The notes below the pieces were generated by a model. It was not told the origin of the DNA. It searched no databases and saw nothing but the letters and a program-made list of their open reading frames with translations. A DNA stretch of 64,000 bases from Labedella populi. GTDB taxonomy: Bacteria > Actinomycetota > Actinomycetes > Actinomycetales > Microbacteriaceae. The stretch is taken from assembly GCF_004078655.1 (NCBI RefSeq), contig NZ_RZNC01000007.1, positions 1 through 64,000 on the forward strand. The letters run 5' to 3'. Made by a program: the position numbers and the translations under genes. This document shows, piece after piece, positions 35,174-44,566 of the stretch (position 1 is the stretch's first letter; each line of letters opens with the position of its first letter).

Positions 35174-36378
35174 TGAGTGAGGCGGTGCCATGCGAGGGTG
35201 GCCAGGGTCTCGGCCTGCATGGCCAGGACTCCGTCGTCGAAGACCGCGGTCGGAGAGTGCATGCCGGGCGCATGATCGGGGTCGACGTCGGTCGGGCGGG
35301 CACCGAGGAACACCAGGGTGCCGGGCACCTCCTCGAGCACGTAGGCGAAGTCCTCGGAGGCCATCGACGGACTGGGCATGCGGCTCACGTGGTCGGCTCC
35401 GTCCAGGCCGTCGAGGACGCCGAGGACCACCGACGTCTCGGCCGGGTCGTTGACGGTCACGGGATAGGAATCGACGTACTCGGTCGTGACCGCGCAACCG
35501 TGGGCCTCCCCGATCCCCACGACGAGCGGTGCGAGGCGCTCGCGGAGGAGGGTGAAGGTCTCCCGCGAGAGCGTGCGGATGTTCGCCTCGATCACGACAC
35601 CCGTCGCGAGTACGTTGGCCGCCGCCGATTCGCTCGTGATCCGCGTCACCGAGAGGACCGCGGGATCCGTCGCGGGGACCCGGCGCGCCACGAAACTCTG
35701 GAGGGCCAGAACGATCTCCGCCGCGACGGGGACCGGATCGATCGCGTGCTCGGGGAAGGCGGCGTGGCCGCCCGTCCCACCGACCCGGACCCGGAGACCA
35801 CTCGCGCTCGCCATGATGGGTCCGCTTCGCGTCACGAACGACCCACCGTCCGTGACGCAATCGACGTGCACGGTATAGGCGGCGACGGGCCGCTCGCCCG
35901 CCGCGTCGAGCACGCCCTCCTCGATCATGAGGCGCCCACCCGCGAAGCCCTCCTCGCCGGGCTGGAACATCGCGACGACGGTCCCGGGAAGCTCCGCACG
36001 GCGCTCGTGCAGAAGCCGGATCGCGCCGAGCAGGCCCGCCATGTGGAGGTCGTGGCCGCACGCATGCATCGCCCCCGTCGTGGAGGCGAACGGGAGCACC
36101 GTCGCCTCCACGATCGGGAGCGCATCCATGTCGGCGCGCAGCAGTACGACGGGTCCCGGCCGACCGCCCCGGAGAACCGCCGTGACGGACGAGAGTCCCC
36201 GCCCCAGCGACACCTCGAGGTCGAGACCCGCGAGTTCCTCGAGGATCACGGCTTGCGTGTCGGGGAGATCGAGGCCGACCTCCGCGCACGCGTGCAGTCG
36301 GCGGCGGACGTCGATCAGGTCGTCGAGTAGAGCGGATCCGTCGAACGGCCGTCCTCCCGCGCCCCCGGCCCCGCTCAC
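35167..36378 (-). CDS. M20D family amidohydrolase (hippurate/N-acyl-amino-acid hydrolase type)
   Basis: 403-residue dinuclear metal peptidase-fold enzyme that removes acyl or related groups from amino acids. Metal ligands are seen in the ACGHDLH motif (~103-109), the catalytic Glu in PGEEG (~135-139) and the late His in the dimerisation/closing part. The GTGGHAAFPE loop (~190-199) marks the M20D branch. It ends the ten-gene operon: its GTG start overlaps the PaiB stop in GTGA. In context it may deacylate the ring-opened product of the pathway. Confidence 0.88.
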   Translation of the reverse strand: MSGAGGAGGRPFDGSALLDDLIDVRRRLHACAEVGLDLPDTQAVILEELAGLDLEVSLGRGLSSVTAVLRGGRPGPVVLLRADMDALPIVEATVLPFASTTGAMHACGHDLHMAGLLGAIRLLHERRAELPGTVVAMFQPGEEGFAGGRLMIEEGVLDAAGERPVAAYTVHVDCVTDGGSFVTRSGPIMASASGLRVRVGGTGGHAAFPEHAIDPVPVAAEIVLALQSFVARRVPATDPAVLSVTRITSESAAANVLATGVVIEANIRTLSRETFTLLRERLAPLVVGIGEAHGCAVTTEYVDSYPVTVNDPAETSVVLGVLDGLDGADHVSRMPSPSMASEDFAYVLEEVPGTLVFLGARPTDVDPDHAPGMHSPTAVFDDGVLAMQAETLATLAWHRLTHP

Positions 36379-37016
36379 GATCCCGACCCCGGCAGCAGCG
36401 CGCGCCGCATCCGGCGCGCCAGGGCGTCGTTCCGGTACGGACCCGGCTCCTCGAGCGCCGACACGACCCGTTCGACCACCTCCGGGGGCTTGTCCTGGCT
36501 CATCTTGTCCTTCGCCACGAAGCGCGCGACCCGCAGCCGGAAGCCGACCGTGCCGTGCACGATCCGTTCGGCGTACGCCGCGTTCTCGAGCGTCCGCCGC
36601 ATCCGGTAGGGATTCGGCAGCGGATCCTCGAAGTGGTCGACGAGCCGTTCGAGGACGGCGAGGTTCTCCTCGTCGCTCAGGATCTCCGGGACGCCGTACG
36701 CGTGCACCGTCGCGAAGTTCCACGTCGGCACGGCGGCCGGGACGTCGTACCAGCCCGGCGAGACGTAACCGGAGGGGCCGGAGAAGATCACGAGCAGCTC
36801 GTGGGAGCCGAGCTCGTGGAGGCGCTCGTCCGGACGCCCGACGTGCGAGACGACCGTGATCTCGCCGCTCTCCTGCCCTTCCTCGAGGAGGAACGGATAG
36901 TGCGACGCGACGGGTCCGTCCGTCGTGGCGCTCACCATCGTCGCCCACGGCGCGGAGCGGATGAGCGCCCGCACCTCGTCGGGATCGGTCATCGCGTAGT
37001 CGGCGTTCTCACGCAT
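36375..37016 (-). CDS. PaiB-like FMN-binding protein
   Basis: 213 residues of the FMN-binding split-barrel PaiB family, called negative transcriptional regulators from the Bacillus subtilis protein. Visible signatures: SAPWATMVSA (~21-30), ASHYPFLL (~37-44), SHVGRPDERLHEL (~58-70), a central WYDVPAAVPTWNFATVHAYG (~87-106), and the C-terminal AKDKMSQDKP (~169-178). There is no helix-turn-helix, so a flavin-dependent or nucleic-acid-indirect role is as likely as repression. GGGAGGA precedes the start; it overlaps the hydrolase gene by 8 bases and M20D by 4. Confidence 0.88.
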   Translation of the reverse strand: MRENADYAMTDPDEVRALIRSAPWATMVSATTDGPVASHYPFLLEEGQESGEITVVSHVGRPDERLHELGSHELLVIFSGPSGYVSPGWYDVPAAVPTWNFATVHAYGVPEILSDEENLAVLERLVDHFEDPLPNPYRMRRTLENAAYAERIVHGTVGFRLRVARFVAKDKMSQDKPPEVVERVVSALEEPGPYRNDALARRMRRALLPGSGS

Positions 37017-37872
37017 CGGTTCCTCCCGTCGCTCGGCGCGCTGTGCGCACAATGATGTCGACGTAGTCCGGCCACAACGTCCGTTCGAGTCGATGTCCCA
37101 TGCCCTCGAAGATCCGGAGCTCGGCGCCGGGGACGGCCTCGGCCGTGAGCTCGGCAGCGAGCGGCAGCAGGAGGGTGTCCTCGCTGCCGTGGACCACGGC
37201 CACAGGGATGGACAGGGAGCGGAGCCGCTCGAGGCGATCCGTCGCGCGGACCAGGGCGGCGCCGTGACGCAGGAACCCGTTCGGCTCGTAACCGCGATCG
37301 ATCTGGCGGGCGGCGTGGCGTCGCTCGTCCTCCTCGTCGAACTCGAACGCCGGAGCGTGCATCGAGCGCTGGTAGCCGACGAACTGCTCGATGGCGTCCT
37401 CGCGCGCGAGTGCCTCGGCCGCGACCGGGGTGCTCTCGGCCGTCGCGGCCTCCGCCGCCGAGAGGTAGACGGGATCGAGTCCCGGGATCGAGGACAGCAG
37501 CACGATGCTCCGCACACGGTGGGCGTGATCGAGCGCGAGGTACTGCGCCATGATCGCGCCCATCGAGTGCCCCGCGAGGTGCGCGGAGGGCAGCCCGATG
37601 GTGTCGAGGATGCGCAGGACGTCCTCGGCCGCCTCCGCGACCGAGTAGCCGCCGTCGACGTCGCCGACCCCTCCGAAACGCTGTGAGAGGCCGGTGTCGC
37701 GGTGGTCGAAGCGGATCACCTGGAAGCCCTCGGCGACGAGGAGATCGACGAACTCGTCGCGCCAGTCGATGAGTTGCGTCGCACCCCCGCCGATGAGCAC
37801 GAGGGGTTCGCCGCGCTCGTCGCCGGTCACCTCGAAGTGGATGCGGACGTCGTCGACCATCGTGACGGGCAT
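37009..37872 (-). CDS. Alpha/beta-fold hydrolase
   Basis: 287 residues with the nucleophile elbow GHSMG (Ser103) and an oxyanion region around LIGGGATQ (~26-33); the catalytic His is in GMGHRLE near 262. It belongs to the lipase/esterase-like branch that also includes aclacinomycin methylesterase-type proteins. Its start codon overlaps the amidohydrolase stop in ATGA, and its stop overlaps the PaiB start by 8 bases. Probably an ester or amide hydrolase in the same pathway; the substrate is unknown. Confidence 0.88.
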   Translation of the reverse strand: MPVTMVDDVRIHFEVTGDERGEPLVLIGGGATQLIDWRDEFVDLLVAEGFQVIRFDHRDTGLSQRFGGVGDVDGGYSVAEAAEDVLRILDTIGLPSAHLAGHSMGAIMAQYLALDHAHRVRSIVLLSSIPGLDPVYLSAAEAATAESTPVAAEALAREDAIEQFVGYQRSMHAPAFEFDEEDERRHAARQIDRGYEPNGFLRHGAALVRATDRLERLRSLSIPVAVVHGSEDTLLLPLAAELTAEAVPGAELRIFEGMGHRLERTLWPDYVDIIVRTARRATGGTDA

Positions 37873-39362
37873 CAGAGGCCGCCCTCGAGGTCGTTCCACG
37901 TCCATCGTCCGCCCAGCATGGTCGCGGCGACGGGCATCTCGCGGAGTTCCGTGGCCGTGGCCGTCAGCGGGTCGGCGTCGAGGACGACGAGGTCCGCGAC
38001 CTCCCCCTCGGCGATCGTGTAGCGGCCACGTGCGCTCGCGGAGACGGCCAGGTCGACGGGCAGCGTCTGCTCGGGGTGCCACGGGTCGCGGCCGTCACGC
38101 GATCGCGAGACGGCCGCGGAGATCGCGAGCCACGGGTCGAGCGGCGCCACGGGCGCGTCGGAACCGAGGTGCACGGTCGCGCCGGCCTCGTGGAGGGAGC
38201 GGAACGCGAATGCCCGATCGGTGCGGCCGTGCCAGTGCCGGTCGGCGACGTCGCGGTCGTCCATCGCATGCTCCGGCTGGACGCTCGCGACGAGGCCGAG
38301 GCGCCCGAAACGCTCGAAGTCCTCGGCTGCGACGAGTTGCGCATGCTCGACGATCCCGGGAATGCCGAGGCCCTCGAATGCGTCGATCACCGCGGTGTTC
38401 GCCTGATCGCCGATCGCGTGCACGGCGGGGGCGATGCCGTTCTGGTGCGCCCGTCGGAGCAGCCCGACGAGTTGCTCCGGGCTCACGGCCTGGACGCCGT
38501 ACGAGTGCGGGTCGGCCGGGTCGAGGCCCGGATACGGTGCCCAGCAGAACGCCGTCCGCGTGTTGAGGGAGCCGTCGACGACGATCTTCAACCGGCCGAA
38601 CGAGATGAGACCGGCGTCGTCGAGACGGTCCCCGGTGCGCAGTCCCCGCCCGATCGCCTCCTCGAGCCGCTCGGGCCACACCGACCCCTCGACGCGAAGC
38701 GAATCGACCCCCGCGGCGACGCGCTCCGGCCAGATGGTCGCGTTGTCCTGGTTCTCGAACTCGACGATCCCGACGACGCCGCGTCGCGCCGCGTCGGCGG
38801 CGGCCGCACGATAGGACGCGAGGCCCGGCTGCGCACCACGGTCGTGCACGCCGAGGGCTCCGATCCACTCCGTCTCGCGGAGCATGCCGTCCTCCGGGAG
38901 GGTCAGCCCGTAGAGGCGCGCGGCGGCGGAGTTGAGCCAGCCGCAGTGCAGGTCTCCGCTGATGAGCATGAGCGGCCGGTCCGGCGCGATCTCGTCGAGC
39001 GCCGCGAGGCTCGGGGCGTCCGGCCAGAGGGCGTCGCGGAAGCCGTAGCCGACGAGAATGCGCGCGTCGGACGTCGGCAACGCTGCCCGCATGATCGCGA
39101 CGGCTGCCGTGGCGCTGTCCGCGGGGGCCAGGTCGACACGCTCCCGCTTGACGACCCACTGCGTGAAGTGCACGTGTCCGTCCCAGAGCCCGGGGGCGAG
39201 CGTGCGCCCGTCGAGGGCGAGTTCCGGCACGCCGGGCACGACGAGCATGCGGCGGGCACTGATGCGGGCGATCCGTCCGCCGGCGACGAGCACGTCGCGG
39301 GGTTCGTCGACCCCGAGCAGTCGCGCGTCGCGCAGCAGGATCGGTCGGTCGGCGTCGGTCAT
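37872..39362 (-). CDS. YtcJ-like amidohydrolase
   Basis: 496-residue metal-dependent hydrolase of the amidohydrolase superfamily (amidohydrolase 3/YtcJ group, with formamidase- and N-substituted-formamide-like members). Metal-binding HVH is at 63-65, further His ligands in AVHAIGDQANT (~311-321) and VEHAQLV, and the catalytic Asp in HLGSDAPVAPLDP (~400-412). It is the first purely catabolic gene after the transporter genes, coupled to the ATPase upstream by ATGA and to the alpha/beta hydrolase downstream by ATGA. Confidence 0.9.
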   Translation of the reverse strand: MTDADRPILLRDARLLGVDEPRDVLVAGGRIARISARRMLVVPGVPELALDGRTLAPGLWDGHVHFTQWVVKRERVDLAPADSATAAVAIMRAALPTSDARILVGYGFRDALWPDAPSLAALDEIAPDRPLMLISGDLHCGWLNSAAARLYGLTLPEDGMLRETEWIGALGVHDRGAQPGLASYRAAAADAARRGVVGIVEFENQDNATIWPERVAAGVDSLRVEGSVWPERLEEAIGRGLRTGDRLDDAGLISFGRLKIVVDGSLNTRTAFCWAPYPGLDPADPHSYGVQAVSPEQLVGLLRRAHQNGIAPAVHAIGDQANTAVIDAFEGLGIPGIVEHAQLVAAEDFERFGRLGLVASVQPEHAMDDRDVADRHWHGRTDRAFAFRSLHEAGATVHLGSDAPVAPLDPWLAISAAVSRSRDGRDPWHPEQTLPVDLAVSASARGRYTIAEGEVADLVVLDADPLTATATELREMPVAATMLGGRWTWNDLEGGL

Positions 39363-40147
39363 GCGTCCTCCAGTTCGAGCGGTTCGCCCATGACGGGTAC
39401 CGAGCGCAGCAACTCGCGCGTGTACGGATCGGCCGGGTGGGCGAGGACCGCCGACGTCTCGCCGTGTTCGACGATGCGGCCGGCGCGCATGACGCTCACC
39501 TCATCGCTCACGTAGCGGACGACGGCGAGATTGTGGGAGATGAAGAGCATCGTGAGGTCGAGTTCCTGCTGCAACTCGCGCAGGAGGTTCAGCACGACCC
39601 CCTGCACGGACACGTCGAGGGCCGACGTGATCTCGTCCGCGATGAGCACGGCGGGCTCAGCGGCGAGGGCGCGCGCGATGGTGATGCGCTGCCGCTGCCC
39701 TCCCGAGAACGCCGACGGCGATTCCCCCGCCCGCGCCGGGTCGATGTGCACCCGATCGAGGAGCGCGTGCACGCGGCTCTCGCGATCGATGCGGTTGTAG
39801 TACCTCCCGGTCGCGAGGAGACCTTCGGCGATCGAGGCGCCGATCGGCATGCGTGGGTCGAGAGCGCTGAAGGGATCCTGGAACACCATCTGCACACGGC
39901 GGCGCGCGAGCCGTGCTTCTCTCGCGCGATTCGTGATGTCGACGCCGTCGAGCAGGATCGATCCGCCCGAGACGGGCGTGAGCCCGACGGCGATCCGTGC
40001 CATCGTCGATTTGCCGCTGCCCGACTCCCCGACGAGCCCGTGGGTCGTGCCGGGACGTACGACGAGGTCGGCGGATTCGACGGCGACGTGGGCTGTGCGA
40101 CCGTGGCCGTATGTGACGCTGACCCTCCGGAATTCGAGCTCGCTCAT
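39359..40147 (-). CDS. Peptide-type ABC importer ATP-binding protein (DppF/OppF-like)
   Basis: 262 residues with Walker A GESGSGKST (40-48), Q-loop QDPFSALDPR, signature SGGQRQRITIARAL (~146-159) and Walker B VLIADEITSALD (~167-178). It is the second of two ATPase units; the first is fused to a permease in the gene immediately upstream, with which it shares an ATGA overlap. It couples directly to the amidohydrolase gene, so uptake and breakdown are produced from one mRNA. Confidence 0.92.
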   Translation of the reverse strand: MSELEFRRVSVTYGHGRTAHVAVESADLVVRPGTTHGLVGESGSGKSTMARIAVGLTPVSGGSILLDGVDITNRAREARLARRRVQMVFQDPFSALDPRMPIGASIAEGLLATGRYYNRIDRESRVHALLDRVHIDPARAGESPSAFSGGQRQRITIARALAAEPAVLIADEITSALDVSVQGVVLNLLRELQQELDLTMLFISHNLAVVRYVSDEVSVMRAGRIVEHGETSAVLAHPADPYTRELLRSVPVMGEPLELEDA

Positions 40148-41925
40148 GCGACGACCTCCGTGTGCTCGGCCGTGGGATCGGTGGAAGCGCTCGTACCCGG
40201 TTCTCGTCCCGAGGGAGGTTCCGCATCGATGACGGGCAGCGGCTTGTCGCGGTCCGTCCCCATGTCGGGGACGCACGCGATGAGGCCGCGCGTGTAGGGG
40301 TGGCGGGCGTCGTCGAGCCGATCGGCGGCGAGCTCCTCGACGATCCGTCCTCCCCGCATCACGACGACCCGGTCGCAGAAGCCGCTGACGAGGGCGATGT
40401 CGTGGGAGATGAGCAGGATCGCGGCTCCCGTCGAGCGCTGCGCGTCCCGGAGGGCGCGGAGTACCTGGCGCTGCACCGTGACATCGAGGGCCGTCGTGGG
40501 TTCGTCGGCGATGATGAGCCGAGGGGTCCCCATGAGTCCCATGGCGATCATGGCGCGCTGGCGCATACCGCCCGAGAACTCGTGAGGGAGCTGTCGCAGT
40601 CTCCGGGCGGCATCGGGGATCCGGACGAGGGTGAGGGCCTCGATGGCCCGCGCCGCGGCGGCCGATCGACTCATCCGGCCGTGGATCTCGCTGACCTCGC
40701 GCAACTGGCGACCGACGGTGAGCGACGGGTTGAGCGAACTCAGCGGATCCTGGAAGATCATCGCCTGCTCGAGGGCGAGCCGGCGCTTCTCGACCGAGGT
40801 GGGCTCGCGGGTCATGTCGATGCCACGGAACACGAGGGAGTCGCTCTCCACGAGCGAATCGGGACCGAGGAGGCCGGCGGCCGCCATGGCCGTGACGGAC
40901 TTGCCGGAGCCCGACTCCCCCACGATGCCGACGATCTCCCCCGGTGCCACGCTGAGCGTCACGCCGTGGACGCGTTCGACGAGACCGCCGTCCTCCGAAC
41001 GGAAGGAGACGCGGAGGTCGACGGCCTCGACCACGGGAGCGGCCTCGGGGACCGTCGGGATCGCGCGGGTCTCGGCGCGTGATCGACGCGGCAGCGCGCG
41101 CAAGGTGCGATTCGAGCGCTTCTCGCTGAACAGCGCGCCGAGGAGGGAGAAGACCACACCGGTGAGGACGATCGCGATACCCGGGCCCATCGCGGCCATC
41201 GGGTCGACGTAGATGCGCCGGGCGCCCTCATTGAGCAACCGGCCCCAGTCGTACTCGGGCGCCTGGACGCCGAGGCCGAGGAAGGACAGGGCCGCGAACG
41301 ACAGGAGGGTGACGGACGCGTGCGACGCCGTGTTGACGAGCAGCGGCGGGAGGATGTTGGGCACGACGTGACGCACCGACGTCCGGAGCGGACTGCTCCC
41401 GAGGATGCGCGCGGCGTGCACGAAGTCGCTCCCCGCGACCGAGGAGGCGAGCGTCGACACGAGACGGCCGAACACGGGGATACCCGCGAAGCCGACGGCG
41501 AGCATGGCTCCCGTCGCCGTGGTGCCCCAGATGACGGAGAAGAACAGGGCGAGGAGCAGCCACGGGAACGACAGCAGGATGTCGATGAGCGCGTTGACGA
41601 GCCGGCGCGCGACCGGGGGCAGCACGGCGGCGATGATGCCGACGAGCACGCCGCCGATCACGGAGATGCCGGTCGCGCCGAGCGTGAGCAGGACGGAGAC
41701 CCGCGTCGCGACGATCACGCGGGCGAGGAGGTCTCGGCCGAGCTCATCCGTTCCGAAGGGGTGCTCGAGGCTCACCCCTTGCTGCCGACCGGCGATGTCG
41801 CGCGCCGTCGCCGCCTCGCCGAAGAGGACGGGGCCGAAGACCGTCGCGAGGAGTACGACGACGCCGCCGATCATGACGGTGATCCCCGCGGGAGTCCGAA
41901 GCGTCCGGGTGAATCGAGTGGACAT
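40144..41925 (-). CDS. Permease-ATPase fusion of a peptide-type ABC importer (DppC-DppD)
   Basis: 593 residues. Residues 1-~275 are a DppC-like permease with HPFGTDELGRDLLARV (~55-70), six helices and the EAA loop around AARILGSSPLRTSVRHVVPN (~170-190). After a linker of ~25 residues, ~300-593 is an ATPase with Walker A GESGSGKSV (~337-345), signature SGGMRQRAMIA and the OppD-type C-terminal CxP motif in ACVPDMG. Such fusions occur in actinobacterial dipeptide/nickel-type systems. It forms a transporter with the separate permease, ATPase and binding protein of this operon. Confidence 0.92.
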   Translation of the reverse strand: MSTRFTRTLRTPAGITVMIGGVVVLLATVFGPVLFGEAATARDIAGRQQGVSLEHPFGTDELGRDLLARVIVATRVSVLLTLGATGISVIGGVLVGIIAAVLPPVARRLVNALIDILLSFPWLLLALFFSVIWGTTATGAMLAVGFAGIPVFGRLVSTLASSVAGSDFVHAARILGSSPLRTSVRHVVPNILPPLLVNTASHASVTLLSFAALSFLGLGVQAPEYDWGRLLNEGARRIYVDPMAAMGPGIAIVLTGVVFSLLGALFSEKRSNRTLRALPRRSRAETRAIPTVPEAAPVVEAVDLRVSFRSEDGGLVERVHGVTLSVAPGEIVGIVGESGSGKSVTAMAAAGLLGPDSLVESDSLVFRGIDMTREPTSVEKRRLALEQAMIFQDPLSSLNPSLTVGRQLREVSEIHGRMSRSAAAARAIEALTLVRIPDAARRLRQLPHEFSGGMRQRAMIAMGLMGTPRLIIADEPTTALDVTVQRQVLRALRDAQRSTGAAILLISHDIALVSGFCDRVVVMRGGRIVEELAADRLDDARHPYTRGLIACVPDMGTDRDKPLPVIDAEPPSGREPGTSASTDPTAEHTEVVA

Positions 41926-41928
41926 GGG

Positions 41929-42978
41929 TCAGGCCTCCGCGATCGCCGAGCGCGGGTCGAGCGCGGCCAAGGCGAGATCGATGAGCAGGTTGGCGGCGAG
42001 GACGAGGATCGCGTAGACGAGCACGACGCCCTGAATGAGCGGGTAGTCCTTCGCCGTGATGGAGGAGACGATCGTCGACCCGATGCCCGGGATGACGAAG
42101 ACCGTCTCGATGAGCACGGTGCCGGCGACGAGCCCGACGAGCACGACCCCTCCGGCCGTGAGCGTCGCGGCCACGATGTTCGGCAGGGCGTGACGGACGT
42201 AGAGGATCTGGTTCGGCAGCCGCTTGCTGCGCGCCGTGGTGAGGTAGGGCTCGTCGAGGACGCGCAGCATCTCGACGTGCACGATGCGCGAGAGGTACGC
42301 GAGTGGGCCGACCGCGAGGGCGATGACCGGGAGCACGACCTGCGACGGCTGCCCCCAGCCGGCTGGCGGGAACGCCTGGAGGCCGACGCTGAAGACCGAG
42401 ATGAGGAGGACCGCGAGCAGGAAGTTCGGCACCGCGATGAGGACACCGAGCAGTCCCGAGGCGCCGAGGTCCGCGGCGCGGTGGCGGCCGCTCCGCGACG
42501 ACACGGCCGTCGCGACGCCGATCGGGAACGCTCCGAGCGCCGCGACGACGAAGGAGATCACGGACAGGAGCAGCGTCGTCGGGAGTCGCTCGGCGAGCGT
42601 CGCCCCGACCGGCCGCTGCGACGTGACCGAGACGCCGAGGTCGCCCGTGACGAGTCCCCGCAGGTAGTCGAGGAACTGCTGGCCGAGCGGGAGGTCGAGA
42701 CCGAGCTCCCGTCGGAGGGCCTCGACAGCCTCGGGAGACACGGTGGGACCGAGCGCGGCCCGCACCGGGTCGCCCGGGACGAGGTGGACGAGGAAGAACG
42801 AGGCGATCAGCACGATCACGAGCGAGACGACGGCGCGGAGAAGACGCCGCAGGACGAACGCGAGTCGCGGTGAGCCGACGAGCTGACGGAGCCGATCCCC
42901 CCGGTCACCGGACGCCGGCGTCACCGGGGTCGGAGAGGCGAGGACCGAGGCCGGGCTCGGCGCCGGGGGGATGGTCAT
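41929..42978 (-). CDS. Peptide-type ABC importer permease (DppB-like)
   Basis: 349 residues, starting with about 40 Pro/Ser/Ala-rich residues before the first helix at ~60-80. HLVPGDPVRAALGP (~85-98) is characteristic of DppB/OppB. The coupling loop around TARSKRLPNQILYVRHALPN (~240-260) is present, and roughly six helices are predicted. It follows the binding-protein gene by 4 bases and precedes the fusion gene by 3. Confidence 0.92.
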   Translation of the reverse strand: MTIPPAPSPASVLASPTPVTPASGDRGDRLRQLVGSPRLAFVLRRLLRAVVSLVIVLIASFFLVHLVPGDPVRAALGPTVSPEAVEALRRELGLDLPLGQQFLDYLRGLVTGDLGVSVTSQRPVGATLAERLPTTLLLSVISFVVAALGAFPIGVATAVSSRSGRHRAADLGASGLLGVLIAVPNFLLAVLLISVFSVGLQAFPPAGWGQPSQVVLPVIALAVGPLAYLSRIVHVEMLRVLDEPYLTTARSKRLPNQILYVRHALPNIVAATLTAGGVVLVGLVAGTVLIETVFVIPGIGSTIVSSITAKDYPLIQGVVLVYAILVLAANLLIDLALAALDPRSAIAEA

Positions 42979-42982
42979 GAGG

Positions 42983-44566
42983 TCAGCCCAGCATTCTGAT
43001 GGTGGTCGGGGCGATGCTGCCCGGCATCTCCAGCGTGGCACCGTTCAGCCACGTCGGCGACTCCGTGTCGGCGAGCGGGAACGTGTCGACGCGGTCGATG
43101 AGCTCCTTCTCTGCCTGCAGCCAGAGGTCGCACGCGGTCTCGGCGTCGGGAGCCGTGAAGGCCTGCTCCGCGAGCGTGTTGTACTCGGGGTTCGTGACCG
43201 ACATGAAGTTGTAGCCGCCGTTCTCACTCGTCGCGCCGAGGAAGAACAGGCTCAACACGACCGGGCTCGACGGGGCGAGCTGGATGAAGCCGGTGTCCCA
43301 GTCGTACGTCTGGTAGAGGTCGGTCGACCAGCCCGTCGGGTCCTCGGCGACGAGGTCCGTTGTGATCCCGAGCTCCGACCACTCAGCCTGGACCTCCTCC
43401 GCGGCCGCACCGTGGGTCGGGGTGGCGCCGTCGTAGAGGAAGCGGATCGTCAGTCCGCGATCGCCGTCCGCGTCCGCGGTGTACCCGGCTTCGTCGAGCA
43501 GTTCGGCGGCCGCGTCGACGTCGGGGTCGGGGAGCTCCCACAGGGGTCCGTCCGAGACGCACGTGAGCGGGATCTTGTTCACGAGCGAGACCGACTCCTG
43601 GTAGTTGCCGTCCGTGACGAGTTCGCCGATCGCCTCACGGTCGAGGGCGAGCGTGAGCGCCTGGCGCACGCGGACGTCGGACGTCGGCCGGTCCTCGCGC
43701 TCGTTGAAGAGCATCTGCCCGATGGGGTTCAGGATGCCGACGGAGTCGAGGCCGGCGGCCTCGACGCGCTCACGGTCGGGACCGATGATGGGGGCGGCGT
43801 TGAGCTCGCCCGAGAGCAAGAGGTTGGCGGAAGTGGCCTCGTCCGTCACGACGCGCGCGACGATCTCGTCGGGCAGTCCCTCGGTCTCGCTCGTGACGTC
43901 CTCTGGACCCCACGTGTAGCCGTCGCGCTTCGTGTACGTGTATTCGGAGCCGGCGGCGACGTCGGTGAGCTCGAAGAGCGCCGTACCGTTCGTCGTGTCG
44001 GCGAGGGACGCCGGGTCGTCGAGGCCGGCCTGGCAGACCATCTCGACGGCGCCCGTGCTCTGGAGGAGGAACGGATTGTTGGTCGCGCTCTCGATCGTGA
44101 GGACATTGCCGTCGGCGGACGCCGTCATGTCCTCCGTCACATTCGAGCCGTACCAGAACGTGCCATTGTCGGGGTCCGCCTGGTACGCGAAGTTCGCAGC
44201 CGCCGTCTCGGCGGTGAACTCCGTGCCGTCGGCGCACGTGAGGCCCTCCTTGAGGGTGTACGTGATCGAGGTGCCGGACTCCTCCCAGCTCTCCGCCATC
44301 CACGGCACCGTCTCGCCCTCCGGCGTGATGTAAACGAGCGACTCGTAACCGAACGGCACGAGGGCGCGCTGCGCGAGGTTGACGCCCGTGAGCGGCGACA
44401 AGTCGCCCGGATCCTCGTTGAGGCTCATCGCGAAGGTGCCGCCTGAGACGAAGTCCTCCGGGTCGGCGCTCTCGCCTCCGCCGGTGCTCGCGCCGCACGC
44501 GGTGAGCACGAGTGCTGTGCTGATGGCGGTCGTCGTGATGACGGCCCGCCGGACGTTCCTGATCAT
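42983..44566 (-). CDS. ABC transporter substrate-binding lipoprotein (family 5)
   Basis: 527 residues with a lipoprotein signal ending in LTAC (Cys near 24). The SBP_bac_5 fold is indicated by PWMAESWEESGTSITYTLKEGLTCADGTEFTAE-like segments (~88-120) and DVRVRQALTLALDREAIGELV (~318-338). Family members bind peptides, opines, glutathione, nickel or sugars, so the fold does not name the ligand; the operon suggests a cyclic amide, N-acyl amino acid or short peptide. Its ATG overlaps the hyuA-like stop in ATGA. Confidence 0.9.
   Translation of the reverse strand: MIRNVRRAVITTTAISTALVLTACGASTGGGESADPEDFVSGGTFAMSLNEDPGDLSPLTGVNLAQRALVPFGYESLVYITPEGETVPWMAESWEESGTSITYTLKEGLTCADGTEFTAETAAANFAYQADPDNGTFWYGSNVTEDMTASADGNVLTIESATNNPFLLQSTGAVEMVCQAGLDDPASLADTTNGTALFELTDVAAGSEYTYTKRDGYTWGPEDVTSETEGLPDEIVARVVTDEATSANLLLSGELNAAPIIGPDRERVEAAGLDSVGILNPIGQMLFNEREDRPTSDVRVRQALTLALDREAIGELVTDGNYQESVSLVNKIPLTCVSDGPLWELPDPDVDAAAELLDEAGYTADADGDRGLTIRFLYDGATPTHGAAAEEVQAEWSELGITTDLVAEDPTGWSTDLYQTYDWDTGFIQLAPSSPVVLSLFFLGATSENGGYNFMSVTNPEYNTLAEQAFTAPDAETACDLWLQAEKELIDRVDTFPLADTESPTWLNGATLEMPGSIAPTTIRMLG

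Noticed and set aside
37009-38082. N-terminal extension of the alpha/beta hydrolase up to 38082.
   Set aside because: The extension lies inside the coupled amidohydrolase gene; the ATGA overlap at 37872 and the family alignment fix the start there.
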